The notes beneath the pieces are model-generated. The model did not search any database. It saw only the letters and a list, made by a program, of their open reading frames with translations, and had not been told where the DNA came from. Position numbers and translations under genes: made by a program. Source: Bacillota bacterium (GTDB lineage Bacteria > Bacillota_E > JAJZYS01 > JAILZS01). Taken from it: a stretch of 5,146 nucleotides of DNA. Below are positions 1 to 5,146 of this stretch, piece by piece; the stretch's first letter is position 1, and each line of letters begins with the position of its first letter. The stretch lies in the NCBI GenBank assembly GCA_021817625.1, contig JAKASY010000203.1, forward strand, positions 1 through 5,146. Reading direction: 5' to 3'.

Positions 1-1110
1 TCTGACCGGGCCCTGGGCGCGCGCTGGCGCGCCGTGCCTCGCGACCGCGCGACCGAGGTGACCGTGCGCAGGGCGGGGCGGTACTACGTCGACGTCGGTG
101 CCTTCGGCGTGCCTCTGCGCCGTGTCGAGGTCGATGCCGTGCACACGCCGCGCCTCGTCCCGGGCGGCCAATCGATCGGCATCGCGGTGCGCACCACCGG
201 TCTTCTCGTGGTCGGCGCGTCGCGGCCGGCCGCGTGGCGCTGGGCAGGCCGCAGCGCGCTTCGGCCCGGCGACCGCATCGTTGCGGCCGAGGGCCGGCCC
301 GTGGGCGGCGTGTCGGATCTCGAGTCGGCCGCGCGGGCGGTCGGAGGGCGGCGGCCGCTCTGCCTGAGGGTGCTGCGCGAGGGGCGTCCGGAGCGCGTGT
401 GCCAGCGCCTTCGCTTCGATCACGCGCGCGGGCGCTACCGCCTTGGCGTCGCCGTGCGTGAGGGCCTGAGCGGCATCGGCACGCTCAGCCTGTACGACCC
501 GAGCACCGGTTTGTACGCGGCTCTGGGCCACCGCATCCAGGACGGCTGGGCGGGGCAGTCGGTGCCCGTCGCCGGCGGACGCATAGCGCCCGCACCGATC
601 GAGCGCGTCCGGCGCGGCTTCGTCGGGCGCCCGGGTGAGAAGATCGGGCGTGTGCGCGACGGCCGCAGCTGGGGAACGATCACCGGTAGCGGCCCGTATG
701 GCATCTTCGGCCGCCTCCGGCCGGGCGCTGCCGGTGGACGCCGCCTGGCGCTCGCAACCGCGGATCAGGTGCATCCCGGCCCGGCGGCGCTGCTCACCGT
801 GGTGCACGGCCAGAGGGTGGAGCGCTTTCGCGTGCGCATCGAACGTGTCGACCTTGGCGCTCCCGGGGGCCGGGGCATCGTCCTGCGCGTCGTCGACCGC
901 GGCCTCCTCCTGCGCACGGGGGGCATCGTGCAGGGCATGAGCGGCAGTCCCATCCTGCAGGACGGCCGGCTGGCAGGCGTGCTCACCCACGTGCTCGTCA
1001 GCGACAGCACACGCGGCTACGGCGTGTTCGCCACATGGATGTGGCAGGAGGCCGTCGACAGCGCCGCTCACAGGAAGGCCACAGGAAAAACGAGTAAATC
1101 TGTCGCCTGA
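1..1110 (+). CDS. spoIVB: SpoIVB sporulation signalling serine peptidase (S55 family), 5'-truncated by window edge
   Basis: SpoIVB is made in the forespore and secreted into the space between the two spore membranes, where it cuts SpoIVFA and so triggers SpoIVFB processing of pro-sigma-K in the mother cell (family knowledge). The frame is open from base 1. Residues here are counted from the in-frame GTG at 34, which is probably not the true start. A SpoIVB-typical stretch with VPGGQSIG lies at 43-50 and a PDZ domain at about 55-120 (GRSALRPGDRIV). The S55 peptidase domain runs from about 147 to 340, with GIGTLSLYDP, ALGH, PGEKIG, GTITGSGPYGIFG and GGIVQGMSGSPI. The likely catalytic triad is H166, D288 and the first serine of GMSGSP, S303. 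The Asp-Ser spacing of 15 equals that of B. subtilis D363/S378 as I recall it. By comparison with that 426-residue protein, about 60 N-terminal residues, including the membrane anchor, lie left of the window. The gene ends with TGA, 155 bases before the preferred spo0A start. Confidence 0.95.
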   Translation, partial: SDRALGARWRAVPRDRATEVTVRRAGRYYVDVGAFGVPLRRVEVDAVHTPRLVPGGQSIGIAVRTTGLLVVGASRPAAWRWAGRSALRPGDRIVAAEGRPVGGVSDLESAARAVGGRRPLCLRVLREGRPERVCQRLRFDHARGRYRLGVAVREGLSGIGTLSLYDPSTGLYAALGHRIQDGWAGQSVPVAGGRIAPAPIERVRRGFVGRPGEKIGRVRDGRSWGTITGSGPYGIFGRLRPGAAGGRRLALATADQVHPGPAALLTVVHGQRVERFRVRIERVDLGAPGGRGIVLRVVDRGLLLRTGGIVQGMSGSPILQDGRLAGVLTHVLVSDSTRGYGVFATWMWQEAVDSAAHRKATGKTSKSVA

Positions 1111-1265
1111 GGTGTCCGAACGCGAGTAGGGATTGACTTGAACCGGCACCAACTGACACGTGCGCGCGGGATTGGGCGAACGGTTCCCTGGCGGATCTTA
1201 GAGGTATAGGAAACAGGTGGGCGAAGATGGGTGCGGTAGACGGGCGTACTTGCGGGGGGATATCG
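1111..1265 (+). promoter_or_regulatory. spoIVB-spo0A intergenic leader, possible spo0A promoter region
   Basis: In Bacillus, spo0A has its own promoters in this gap (a vegetative one and a sigma-H one), so a promoter is expected here by analogy. What the sequence shows is modest. A TTGACT resembling a -35 box lies at 1133-1138, but the segment 16-17 bases downstream (GACACGT) is a poor -10. A TATAGG lies at 1205-1210 without a convincing -35. No exact Spo0A box (TGTCGAA) is present, and TGTCCGAA at 1113-1120 carries one extra base. The 3' end (1211-1265) is AT-richer than the genes around it and holds both candidate spo0A start regions. No stem-loop followed by a T run closes spoIVB, so some read-through from spoIVB into spo0A is plausible. 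Confidence 0.3.
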
Positions 1266-2045
1266 GTGGCGGAGGGGAAGACGCGAATCGTTGTTGCGGA
1301 CGACAATCGGGACTTCTGTCAGCTTCTGACCGAGGTGATCCAGGCCGAGCGCGACATGGATCTGGCCGGCGTGGCGCACAACGGCCTTGAGGTGCTGGAT
1401 CTTGTCGAACGGGCCGCTCCTGAGGTCCTCGTGCTCGACATCATCATGCCGCACCTCGACGGTCTTGGCGTGCTCGAGCGCCTGAACGAGCTGGAGCGGC
1501 CGCACAGGCCGAAGGTGATCATTCTCACGGCCTTCGGCCAGGAGGCGATCACCCAGCGTGTGGTCGAGCTTGGCGCCGACTACTACATCCTCAAGCCGTT
1601 CAACCTTGATGTCCTCATCCACCGCATCCGCCAGCTCGGGAACACGTCCACCGCGTCGCTCGCGGCGGCCCGAAGCGAGCGGCGGGAGGCGCCGAACCTC
1701 GAGCTCGAGGTCACCAACATCATCCACGAGCTCGGGATTCCGGCCCACATCAAGGGCTACCTGTACCTGCGCGAGTCGATCCTCCTGGTCGTGGACCGGG
1801 TGGAGCTCTTGGGCGGCGTGACCAAGGAGCTCTACCCGATGGTGGCGCAGAAGTTCTCGACCACGCCGAGCCGCGTCGAGCGGGCCATCCGCCACGCCAT
1901 CGAGGTCGCCTGGTCGCGCGGCAACATTGACGCCATCCATCGTTTCTTCGGCTATACGGTAGACTACGAGCGAGGCAAGCCGACAAACTCGGAGTTTATC
2001 GCGATGGTTGCCGACCGCCTGCGCATGGAGCTGCACTCCGCCTGA
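1266..2045 (+). CDS. spo0A: Spo0A, master response regulator of sporulation initiation
   Basis: Spo0A is the phosphorelay-activated transcription factor that commits the cell to sporulation; Spo0A~P binds TGTCGAA-type boxes (family knowledge). Counting from GTG 1266, an N-terminal receiver domain covers about residues 5-125. Its acidic pocket is VADDN (D12, D13), the phosphoacceptor is D58 in [13 protein letters not shown], and the switch residues are T88 (ILTAFG) and K110 (ILKPF). The D13-to-D58 spacing of 45 equals B. subtilis D11-D56. A short variable linker (about 126-145) leads to the C-terminal Spo0A DNA-binding domain, with [11 protein letters not shown], the recognition-helix segment [19 protein letters not shown] and the near-C-terminal [13 protein letters not shown] block. 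All key residues are present. An alternative start, ATG 1227, has a plausible AGGTGG at 1215-1220 and would add 13 residues. I prefer GTG 1266 (GGGGGGA at 1254-1260) because it gives the family's usual N-terminus, and because the 1227-1265 codons include GTA, ACT, CGT and ATA, unlike the G/C-ending codons that follow. The protein is 259 residues, close to the 267 of B. subtilis. Confidence 0.96.
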   Translation: MAEGKTRIVVADDNRDFCQLLTEVIQAERDMDLAGVAHNGLEVLDLVERAAPEVLVLDIIMPHLDGLGVLERLNELERPHRPKVIILTAFGQEAITQRVVELGADYYILKPFNLDVLIHRIRQLGNTSTASLAAARSERREAPNLELEVTNIIHELGIPAHIKGYLYLRESILLVVDRVELLGGVTKELYPMVAQKFSTTPSRVERAIRHAIEVAWSRGNIDAIHRFFGYTVDYERGKPTNSEFIAMVADRLRMELHSA

Positions 2046-2085
2046 CCCCTGCGCGCGGGCTGTCGGCCCGCGCGAGGAGGTCAGG
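2041..2085 (+). promoter_or_regulatory. Long hairpin joining the spo0A stop codon to the rocA ribosome binding site
   Basis: CCTGACC (2041-2047) is the exact reverse complement of GGTCAGG (2079-2085). Inside it, CGCGCGGGC (2052-2060) is the exact reverse complement of GCCCGCGCG (2066-2074), with a five-base loop TGTCG (2061-2065). Between the two arms, 2049-2077 is a Watson-Crick pair, 2050-2076 is a G-T wobble, and 2048-2078 and 2051-2075 are mismatches, so 18 of 20 positions pair. The left arm contains the spo0A TGA (2043-2045) and the right side contains the strong rocA ribosome binding site AGGAGG (2075-2080). No T run follows, so it is not a standard intrinsic terminator. It may hide the ribosome binding site until a ribosome ending spo0A opens the left arm, or it may act in partial termination or mRNA stability. 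The structure is seen directly; the role is inferred. Confidence 0.65.
2075..2080 (+). promoter_or_regulatory. rocA ribosome binding site
   Basis: A perfect AGGAGG ends seven bases before GTG 2088. This decides the start: the overlapping ATG at 2086 runs straight into TGA, so it cannot be the initiator. The site lies inside the right half of the 2041-2085 hairpin. Confidence 0.8.
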
Positions 2086-2087
2086 AT

Positions 2088-3632
2088 GTGATTCGACCGT
2101 TCGCCAACGAGCCGGTGCTGAGCTACGCGGACGCCGGCCGGCGGCGTCAGGCGGAAGAGGCGCTGGCCCGCGTGAGGGCGAGGAGCGCAGAGCCGGTTCC
2201 CCTCTGGATCGACGGCCAGCCGCGCACCGAGCGCGTGAGGCCGGTGCACAACCCTTCGAACCCCGACGAGGTCGTTGGACAGGTCGCGCAGGCCGATGAG
2301 CGCGACGCGCAAGATGCCCTGGAGGCCGCCACCCGGCGCTTTGCCGGGTGGCGCTGCGTGCCTGCCTTGGAGCGCGCGATGGTCGTCCTGCGCGGCGCGG
2401 CCGCGCTGCGCCGAGACCGCCTCGATCTCGTGGCCACCGAGGTGCTGGAGGCGGGCAAGACCTGGCCCGAGGCCGACGCCGACGTGGCCGAGGCGGTCGA
2501 CTTCCTCGAGTACTACGCGCGCCAGATGATCCGGCTCGCCGGGCCCGTGGCCGTCGACCCGGTCGCGGGCGAGTGGGACGAGGCGTTCTACGTGCCGCTC
2601 GGCGCGGGCGTGATCATCCCACCCTGGAACTTCCCGCTCGCCATCCTCGCCGGCATGACGAGCGCGGCTCTCGTCAGCGGCAATCCGGTCGTGCTCAAGC
2701 CGGCGTCGCCCACGCCCCTCATCGCGGCGCGCTTCGTGGCGGCGATGCACGAGGCGGGCCTGCCGAAGGAGGTTCTCCAGTTCCTGCCCGGGCCGGGCGG
2801 GCGCATCGGCGACAGCCTGGTCACGGACGCGCGCACGCGCTTCATCTCCTTCACGGGCTCGCGCGACGTCGGCCTTCGGATCGTGCGCCTCGCGGCCGAG
2901 ACGGCGCCGGGCCAGCGCTGGATCAAGAAGGTCGTGGCGGAGATGGGCGGCAAGGACGCGATCATCGTCGACGAGAGCGCCGACCTCGAGGCCGCGAGCG
3001 AGGCGATTGTCGCCTCCGCCTTCGGCTACCAGGGCCAGAAGTGCTCCGCGTGCTCGCGCGCGATCCTGGTCGGCTCCGTGCACGACGACGTGCTGGCGAT
3101 GGTCGAGCGCCGTACCCGCGAGCTCCGGCTGGGGCCCGCGGAGGGCTTCGACGTGGACATGGGACCGGTGGTCAATCGGAGCGCCTACGACAAGATCCTG
3201 GGCCATATCGAGTCGGCGCCCGCCGAGGGGGCGCGCCTGGTGGCCGGGGGCGGCACCCGTCCGGGCGGCTACTTCATCGAGCCGACGGTGTTCGCCGACG
3301 TCGCGCCCGGAAGCCGCCTGGGACAGGAGGAGGTGTTCGGGCCGGTCCTGGCCGTGATGCGGGCGCGCGACTTCGAGGACGCGCTCGAGATCGCCAACGG
3401 CACGGAGTACGGCCTCACCGGCAGCGTCTTCTCGCGCGACCGGGCGCACCTCATGCGAGCGCGCGCCGAGTTCGAGGTCGGCAACCTGTACTTGAACCGC
3501 AAGTGCACGGGCGCCCTGGTCGGCGCCCACCCGTTCGGCGGCTTCAACATGTCGGGCACGGACTCGAAGACCGGGAGCCCCGACTATCTCCTTCTCTTCA
3601 TGCAGATGAAGGCCGTGGCCGAGCGGTTCTAA
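2088..3632 (+). CDS. rocA: L-glutamate gamma-semialdehyde (1-pyrroline-5-carboxylate) dehydrogenase, RocA type
   Basis: This cytosolic NAD-dependent aldehyde dehydrogenase oxidises L-glutamate-5-semialdehyde, in equilibrium with 1-pyrroline-5-carboxylate, to glutamate. It is the last step of proline, arginine and ornithine breakdown. The 514 residues nearly equal B. subtilis RocA (515). Visible motifs are PPWNFP with the oxyanion Asn N181, LKPAS with K204 for cofactor binding, FTGSRDVG (255-262) in the Rossmann turn, VAEMGGKD with general base E285, GQKCSACSR with nucleophile C319, EEVFGPV (414-420), and the C-terminal PFGGFNMSGTDSKTGSPDYL block at 482-501. E285 and C319 match E286 and C320 of B. 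subtilis RocA, as I recall its annotation. Having both the N-terminal HNP region (54-56) and the C-terminal block marks the stand-alone RocA group rather than a bifunctional PutA. It starts 42 bases after spo0A on the same strand with no evident promoter between them. A related semialdehyde substrate cannot be excluded from sequence alone. Confidence 0.93.
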   Translation: MIRPFANEPVLSYADAGRRRQAEEALARVRARSAEPVPLWIDGQPRTERVRPVHNPSNPDEVVGQVAQADERDAQDALEAATRRFAGWRCVPALERAMVVLRGAAALRRDRLDLVATEVLEAGKTWPEADADVAEAVDFLEYYARQMIRLAGPVAVDPVAGEWDEAFYVPLGAGVIIPPWNFPLAILAGMTSAALVSGNPVVLKPASPTPLIAARFVAAMHEAGLPKEVLQFLPGPGGRIGDSLVTDARTRFISFTGSRDVGLRIVRLAAETAPGQRWIKKVVAEMGGKDAIIVDESADLEAASEAIVASAFGYQGQKCSACSRAILVGSVHDDVLAMVERRTRELRLGPAEGFDVDMGPVVNRSAYDKILGHIESAPAEGARLVAGGGTRPGGYFIEPTVFADVAPGSRLGQEEVFGPVLAVMRARDFEDALEIANGTEYGLTGSVFSRDRAHLMRARAEFEVGNLYLNRKCTGALVGAHPFGGFNMSGTDSKTGSPDYLLLFMQMKAVAERF

Positions 3633-3640
3633 GCGAGCCG

Positions 3641-3657
3641 GCGCCGCCGGGCGGCGC
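3641..3657 (+). promoter_or_regulatory. GC-rich stem-loop in the rocA-bcd gap
   Basis: GCGCCGC (3641-3647) and GCGGCGC (3651-3657) are exact reverse complements around a three-base loop, nine bases after the rocA stop. No T run follows, so it is not a classic terminator. It could slow 3'-end decay of the rocA message or tune read-through into bcd. In DNA this GC-rich, a seven-base stem can occur by chance. Confidence 0.35.
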
Positions 3658-3681
3658 AGCGGCGGGAGGCGAAGGGCGAAG

Positions 3682-4758
3682 ATGGAGATCTTCAAGGCCA
3701 TGGAGCAGTACGGCACCCAGCAGCTGGTGTTCTGCTACGACAGGGAAACCGGCCTCAAGGCGATCATTGCGGTCCACGACACCACGCTCGGGCCCGCCCT
3801 CGGCGGCTGCCGGATGTGGCCGTACCGAAGCGAGGACGAGGCCATCACCGACGTCCTGCGCCTCTCGCAGGGCATGACGTGGAAGAACGCAGCGATGGGC
3901 CTGTCGCTCGGGGGCGGCAAGGCGGTGGTGCTCGCCGACCCGGCGACCGACAAGTCCGAGGCCCGGATGCGCGCGCTGGGCGCGTTCATCCAGCGCCTGG
4001 GCGGCACCTACGTGACGGCCGAGGACGTCGGCACGACGCCCGACGACATGGAGCAGGTGGCGGCGGCCACGCGCTACGTCGCCGGCCTCAGTGCGCGGGG
4101 CGGCGATCCCTCGCCCGCCACCGCGATGGGCGTGTACGAGGGCATGCGTGCCTCGCTCGAGGTGGTGTTCGAGTCGCCCTCGCTCGCTGGCCGGCACGTG
4201 GTCGTGCAGGGCCTAGGGCACGTGGGCCTCGCGCTGTGCGAGCGCCTTGTGCAGAGCGGCGCCGTCGTGACGGTCACCGACCTCTACCCGGAGCGCATCC
4301 GCCCCCACGTGGACCGCCTGAGGCTGGGCGTCATCGGCCCGGACGACGTGTACGACGTCGAGGCCGACATCTTTGCGCCGTGCGCCCTGGGCGGCGTCCT
4401 CAACGCCGACACGGTCCGGCGCCTGCAGGTGGCCATCGTGTGCGGCAGCGCGAACAACCAGCTGGCCACGCCCGAGGACGCCGCGCGCCTGCGCGACCGC
4501 CGCATCTTCTACGCACCCGACTTCGTCGTGAACGGTGGCGGCGTGATCCACGTCGCCGACGGACTCTCGCCCGAGGGCTTCTCGGCGGCGCGCGTCGCGG
4601 CACGCATCGCGCGCATCCACGAACAGGTGCTCGCGATCGCCGAGACGTCGGCCTCTGAGGGCATCACCACGCACGAGGCCGCGCTGCGCCTGGCCGAGCG
4701 GCGGGTGCGGGAGCTCGGCCGGGTGCTTCACCTGAGCGTGCCGACACGGCCGCAGTGA
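3682..4758 (+). CDS. bcd: Leucine dehydrogenase (branched-chain amino acid dehydrogenase)
   Basis: This NAD-dependent cytosolic enzyme reversibly deaminates leucine, valine and isoleucine to their 2-keto acids plus ammonia, feeding branched-chain degradation and iso/anteiso fatty-acid synthesis. At 358 residues it is close to the usual 364-366. The N-terminal catalytic domain has HDTTLGPALGGCRMW (32-46), GMTWKNA with K68, GGGK with K80 and AEDVGTT with D115, all at the same numbers as in characterised leucine dehydrogenases. The NAD domain has the GLGHVG glycine loop (177-182), the acidic D200 ending the second strand, DIFAPCALGG (229-238) and APDFVVNGGGVIHVAD (278-293). Side-chain pocket residues L40, A113, V288 and V291 fit leucine rather than phenylalanine or glutamate dehydrogenase, from memory of the family. 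Small differences are C43 where Bacillus enzymes have Thr, and a shorter C-terminal tail. The ATG has GAAGGG at 3671-3676 and GGGAGG at 3664-3669. In Bacillus, bcd lies in the bkd cluster, not far from spo0A. Confidence 0.93.
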   Translation: MEIFKAMEQYGTQQLVFCYDRETGLKAIIAVHDTTLGPALGGCRMWPYRSEDEAITDVLRLSQGMTWKNAAMGLSLGGGKAVVLADPATDKSEARMRALGAFIQRLGGTYVTAEDVGTTPDDMEQVAAATRYVAGLSARGGDPSPATAMGVYEGMRASLEVVFESPSLAGRHVVVQGLGHVGLALCERLVQSGAVVTVTDLYPERIRPHVDRLRLGVIGPDDVYDVEADIFAPCALGGVLNADTVRRLQVAIVCGSANNQLATPEDAARLRDRRIFYAPDFVVNGGGVIHVADGLSPEGFSAARVAARIARIHEQVLAIAETSASEGITTHEAALRLAERRVRELGRVLHLSVPTRPQ

Positions 4759-5146
4759 GCGTTCCGGGCGAGCGCTCCGCGGCGCTCGACGCCTGGGCGC
4801 GCGAACGCATCCCGGGCGGCACCTCGAGCCCCGCGCGCGACGTGGCGGCCGTGGGGCTGGCCGCGGCGCCGGTCGCAGCCTACGGCCGAGGCGCCTACCT
4901 AACCGACGTCGACGGCCGCACCTATGTGGACTACCTGCAGGCGTTCGGGCCCGGGATCCTCGGCCACGGCCACGCGGGTGTATGCGCCGCGACCGCGGCC
5001 GCCGCACAGGACGGCGCCGTCTGGGGGCTCGCGGCGAGGGCCGAGGCGCGGCTGGCGGACAGCCTGGTCGAGGCGCTCACGGCGGCCGAGAAGGTGCGCT
5101 TCACCGCCTCGGGCACCGAGGCAGTGATGGCTGCGGTGCGCCTGGC
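4755..5146 (+). CDS. Glutamate-1-semialdehyde aminomutase-like (GsaB/HemL family) PLP enzyme, 3'-truncated by window edge
   Basis: This is the first 130 codons of a fold-type I, class III aminotransferase-family protein. The family's best-known members convert glutamate-1-semialdehyde to 5-aminolevulinate for haem. The frame begins at GTG 4755, overlapping the bcd TGA in a GTGA, and reads to the window edge without a stop. Matching signatures are RIPGGTSSPARDVAAVG (residues 19-35), GAYLTDVDGRTYVDYLQAFG (positions about 48-67), GHGH, and the PLP-phosphate-binding segment VRFTASGTEAVMAAVRLA at the end. The catalytic lysine lies beyond the window. The DYLQAFGP stretch resembles Bacillus GsaB (DYLAAYGP) more than HemL (roughly DYVLSWGP), and SSPAR differs from the usual NSPVR. 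I see no good ribosome binding site before the GTG, so reinitiation after bcd is likely. The next in-frame GTG (4842) would delete the PGG signature. Given rocA and bcd beside it, a catabolic aminotransferase role is also possible. Confidence 0.82.
   Translation, partial: MSVPGERSAALDAWARERIPGGTSSPARDVAAVGLAAAPVAAYGRGAYLTDVDGRTYVDYLQAFGPGILGHGHAGVCAATAAAAQDGAVWGLAARAEARLADSLVEALTAAEKVRFTASGTEAVMAAVRL

Noticed and set aside
1403..1409. Perfect Spo0A box TGTCGAA inside the spo0A receiver coding region
   Set aside because: The codons encode a normally placed receiver helix (DLVE), the site is far from any start, and single seven-base matches in a 5 kb window are not significant.
2046..2087. Rho-independent terminator after spo0A
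   Set aside because: The hairpin is strong, but no T run follows it and the rocA ribosome binding site is part of the structure, so a translational or mRNA-stability role fits better.
2092..2098. TTCGACC, a 6/7 match to a reversed Spo0A box at the start of rocA
   Set aside because: TCGA-containing words are frequent in this GC-rich sequence, the match is imperfect, and it lies inside the coding region downstream of the start.
1068..3716. Very long open frame (882 codons) on the minus strand opposite spo0A and rocA
   Set aside because: It lies entirely opposite well-identified genes, its translation is rich in Arg, His, Ala and Gly with no recognisable domain, and stop-free antisense frames are expected where codons nearly always end in G or C.
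2348..3877. 509-codon open frame on the + strand in another frame, overlapping rocA and bcd
   Set aside because: It is extremely Arg/Gly/Ala-rich with no motif, and it crosses the end of rocA and the start of bcd. It is a high-GC shadow of those genes.
4755..5146. Ornithine aminotransferase (rocD) as partner of rocA
   Set aside because: Attractive by context, but the N-terminal PGGTSSPARDVAAVG and the DVDGRTYVDYLQAFGP segment are aminomutase-type signatures, not RocD.

Overview
The window is very GC-rich (around 70% by eye, with most codons ending in G or C) and carries two hallmark genes of endospore formation side by side: spoIVB, cut by the left edge, and spo0A. Both are known essentially only from spore-forming Bacillota (Firmicutes), and their adjacency in this order matches Bacillus and Clostridium genomes. 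High GC together with a sporulation core suggests a high-GC Bacillota lineage such as Symbiobacterium, Thermaerobacter or Limnochordia. That placement is an inference from composition and gene content, not a database match.

Layout, all on the + strand. Positions 1-1110 hold the C-terminal part of SpoIVB (PDZ domain plus S55 serine peptidase). Positions 1111 to about 1265 are a short leader with no clear terminator. Positions 1266-2045 (or from an ATG at 1227) encode Spo0A. Positions 2041-2085 form an almost continuous long hairpin that starts at the spo0A stop codon and encloses the ribosome binding site of the next gene. Positions 2088-3632 encode a RocA-type L-glutamate-gamma-semialdehyde dehydrogenase. 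A small GC hairpin lies at 3641-3657. Positions 3682-4758 encode leucine dehydrogenase. From 4755 to the right edge, overlapping the previous gene by four bases, is the start of a glutamate-1-semialdehyde aminomutase-like PLP enzyme.

How the genes may work together: SpoIVB is the forespore signalling protease that triggers pro-sigma-K processing, and Spo0A is the master regulator of sporulation entry. The three genes behind spo0A look like an amino-acid breakdown cluster. RocA oxidises the semialdehyde from proline, arginine or ornithine to glutamate, leucine dehydrogenase deaminates branched-chain amino acids, and the third is a PLP-dependent aminotransferase/aminomutase. Spacings of 42, 49 and -4 bases and a shared strand suggest read-through from spo0A. 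The most interesting local signal is the spo0A-rocA hairpin, which could make rocA translation depend on ribosomes finishing spo0A. No mobile element, CRISPR array, tRNA or rRNA was seen, and I found no wholly unknown system here.
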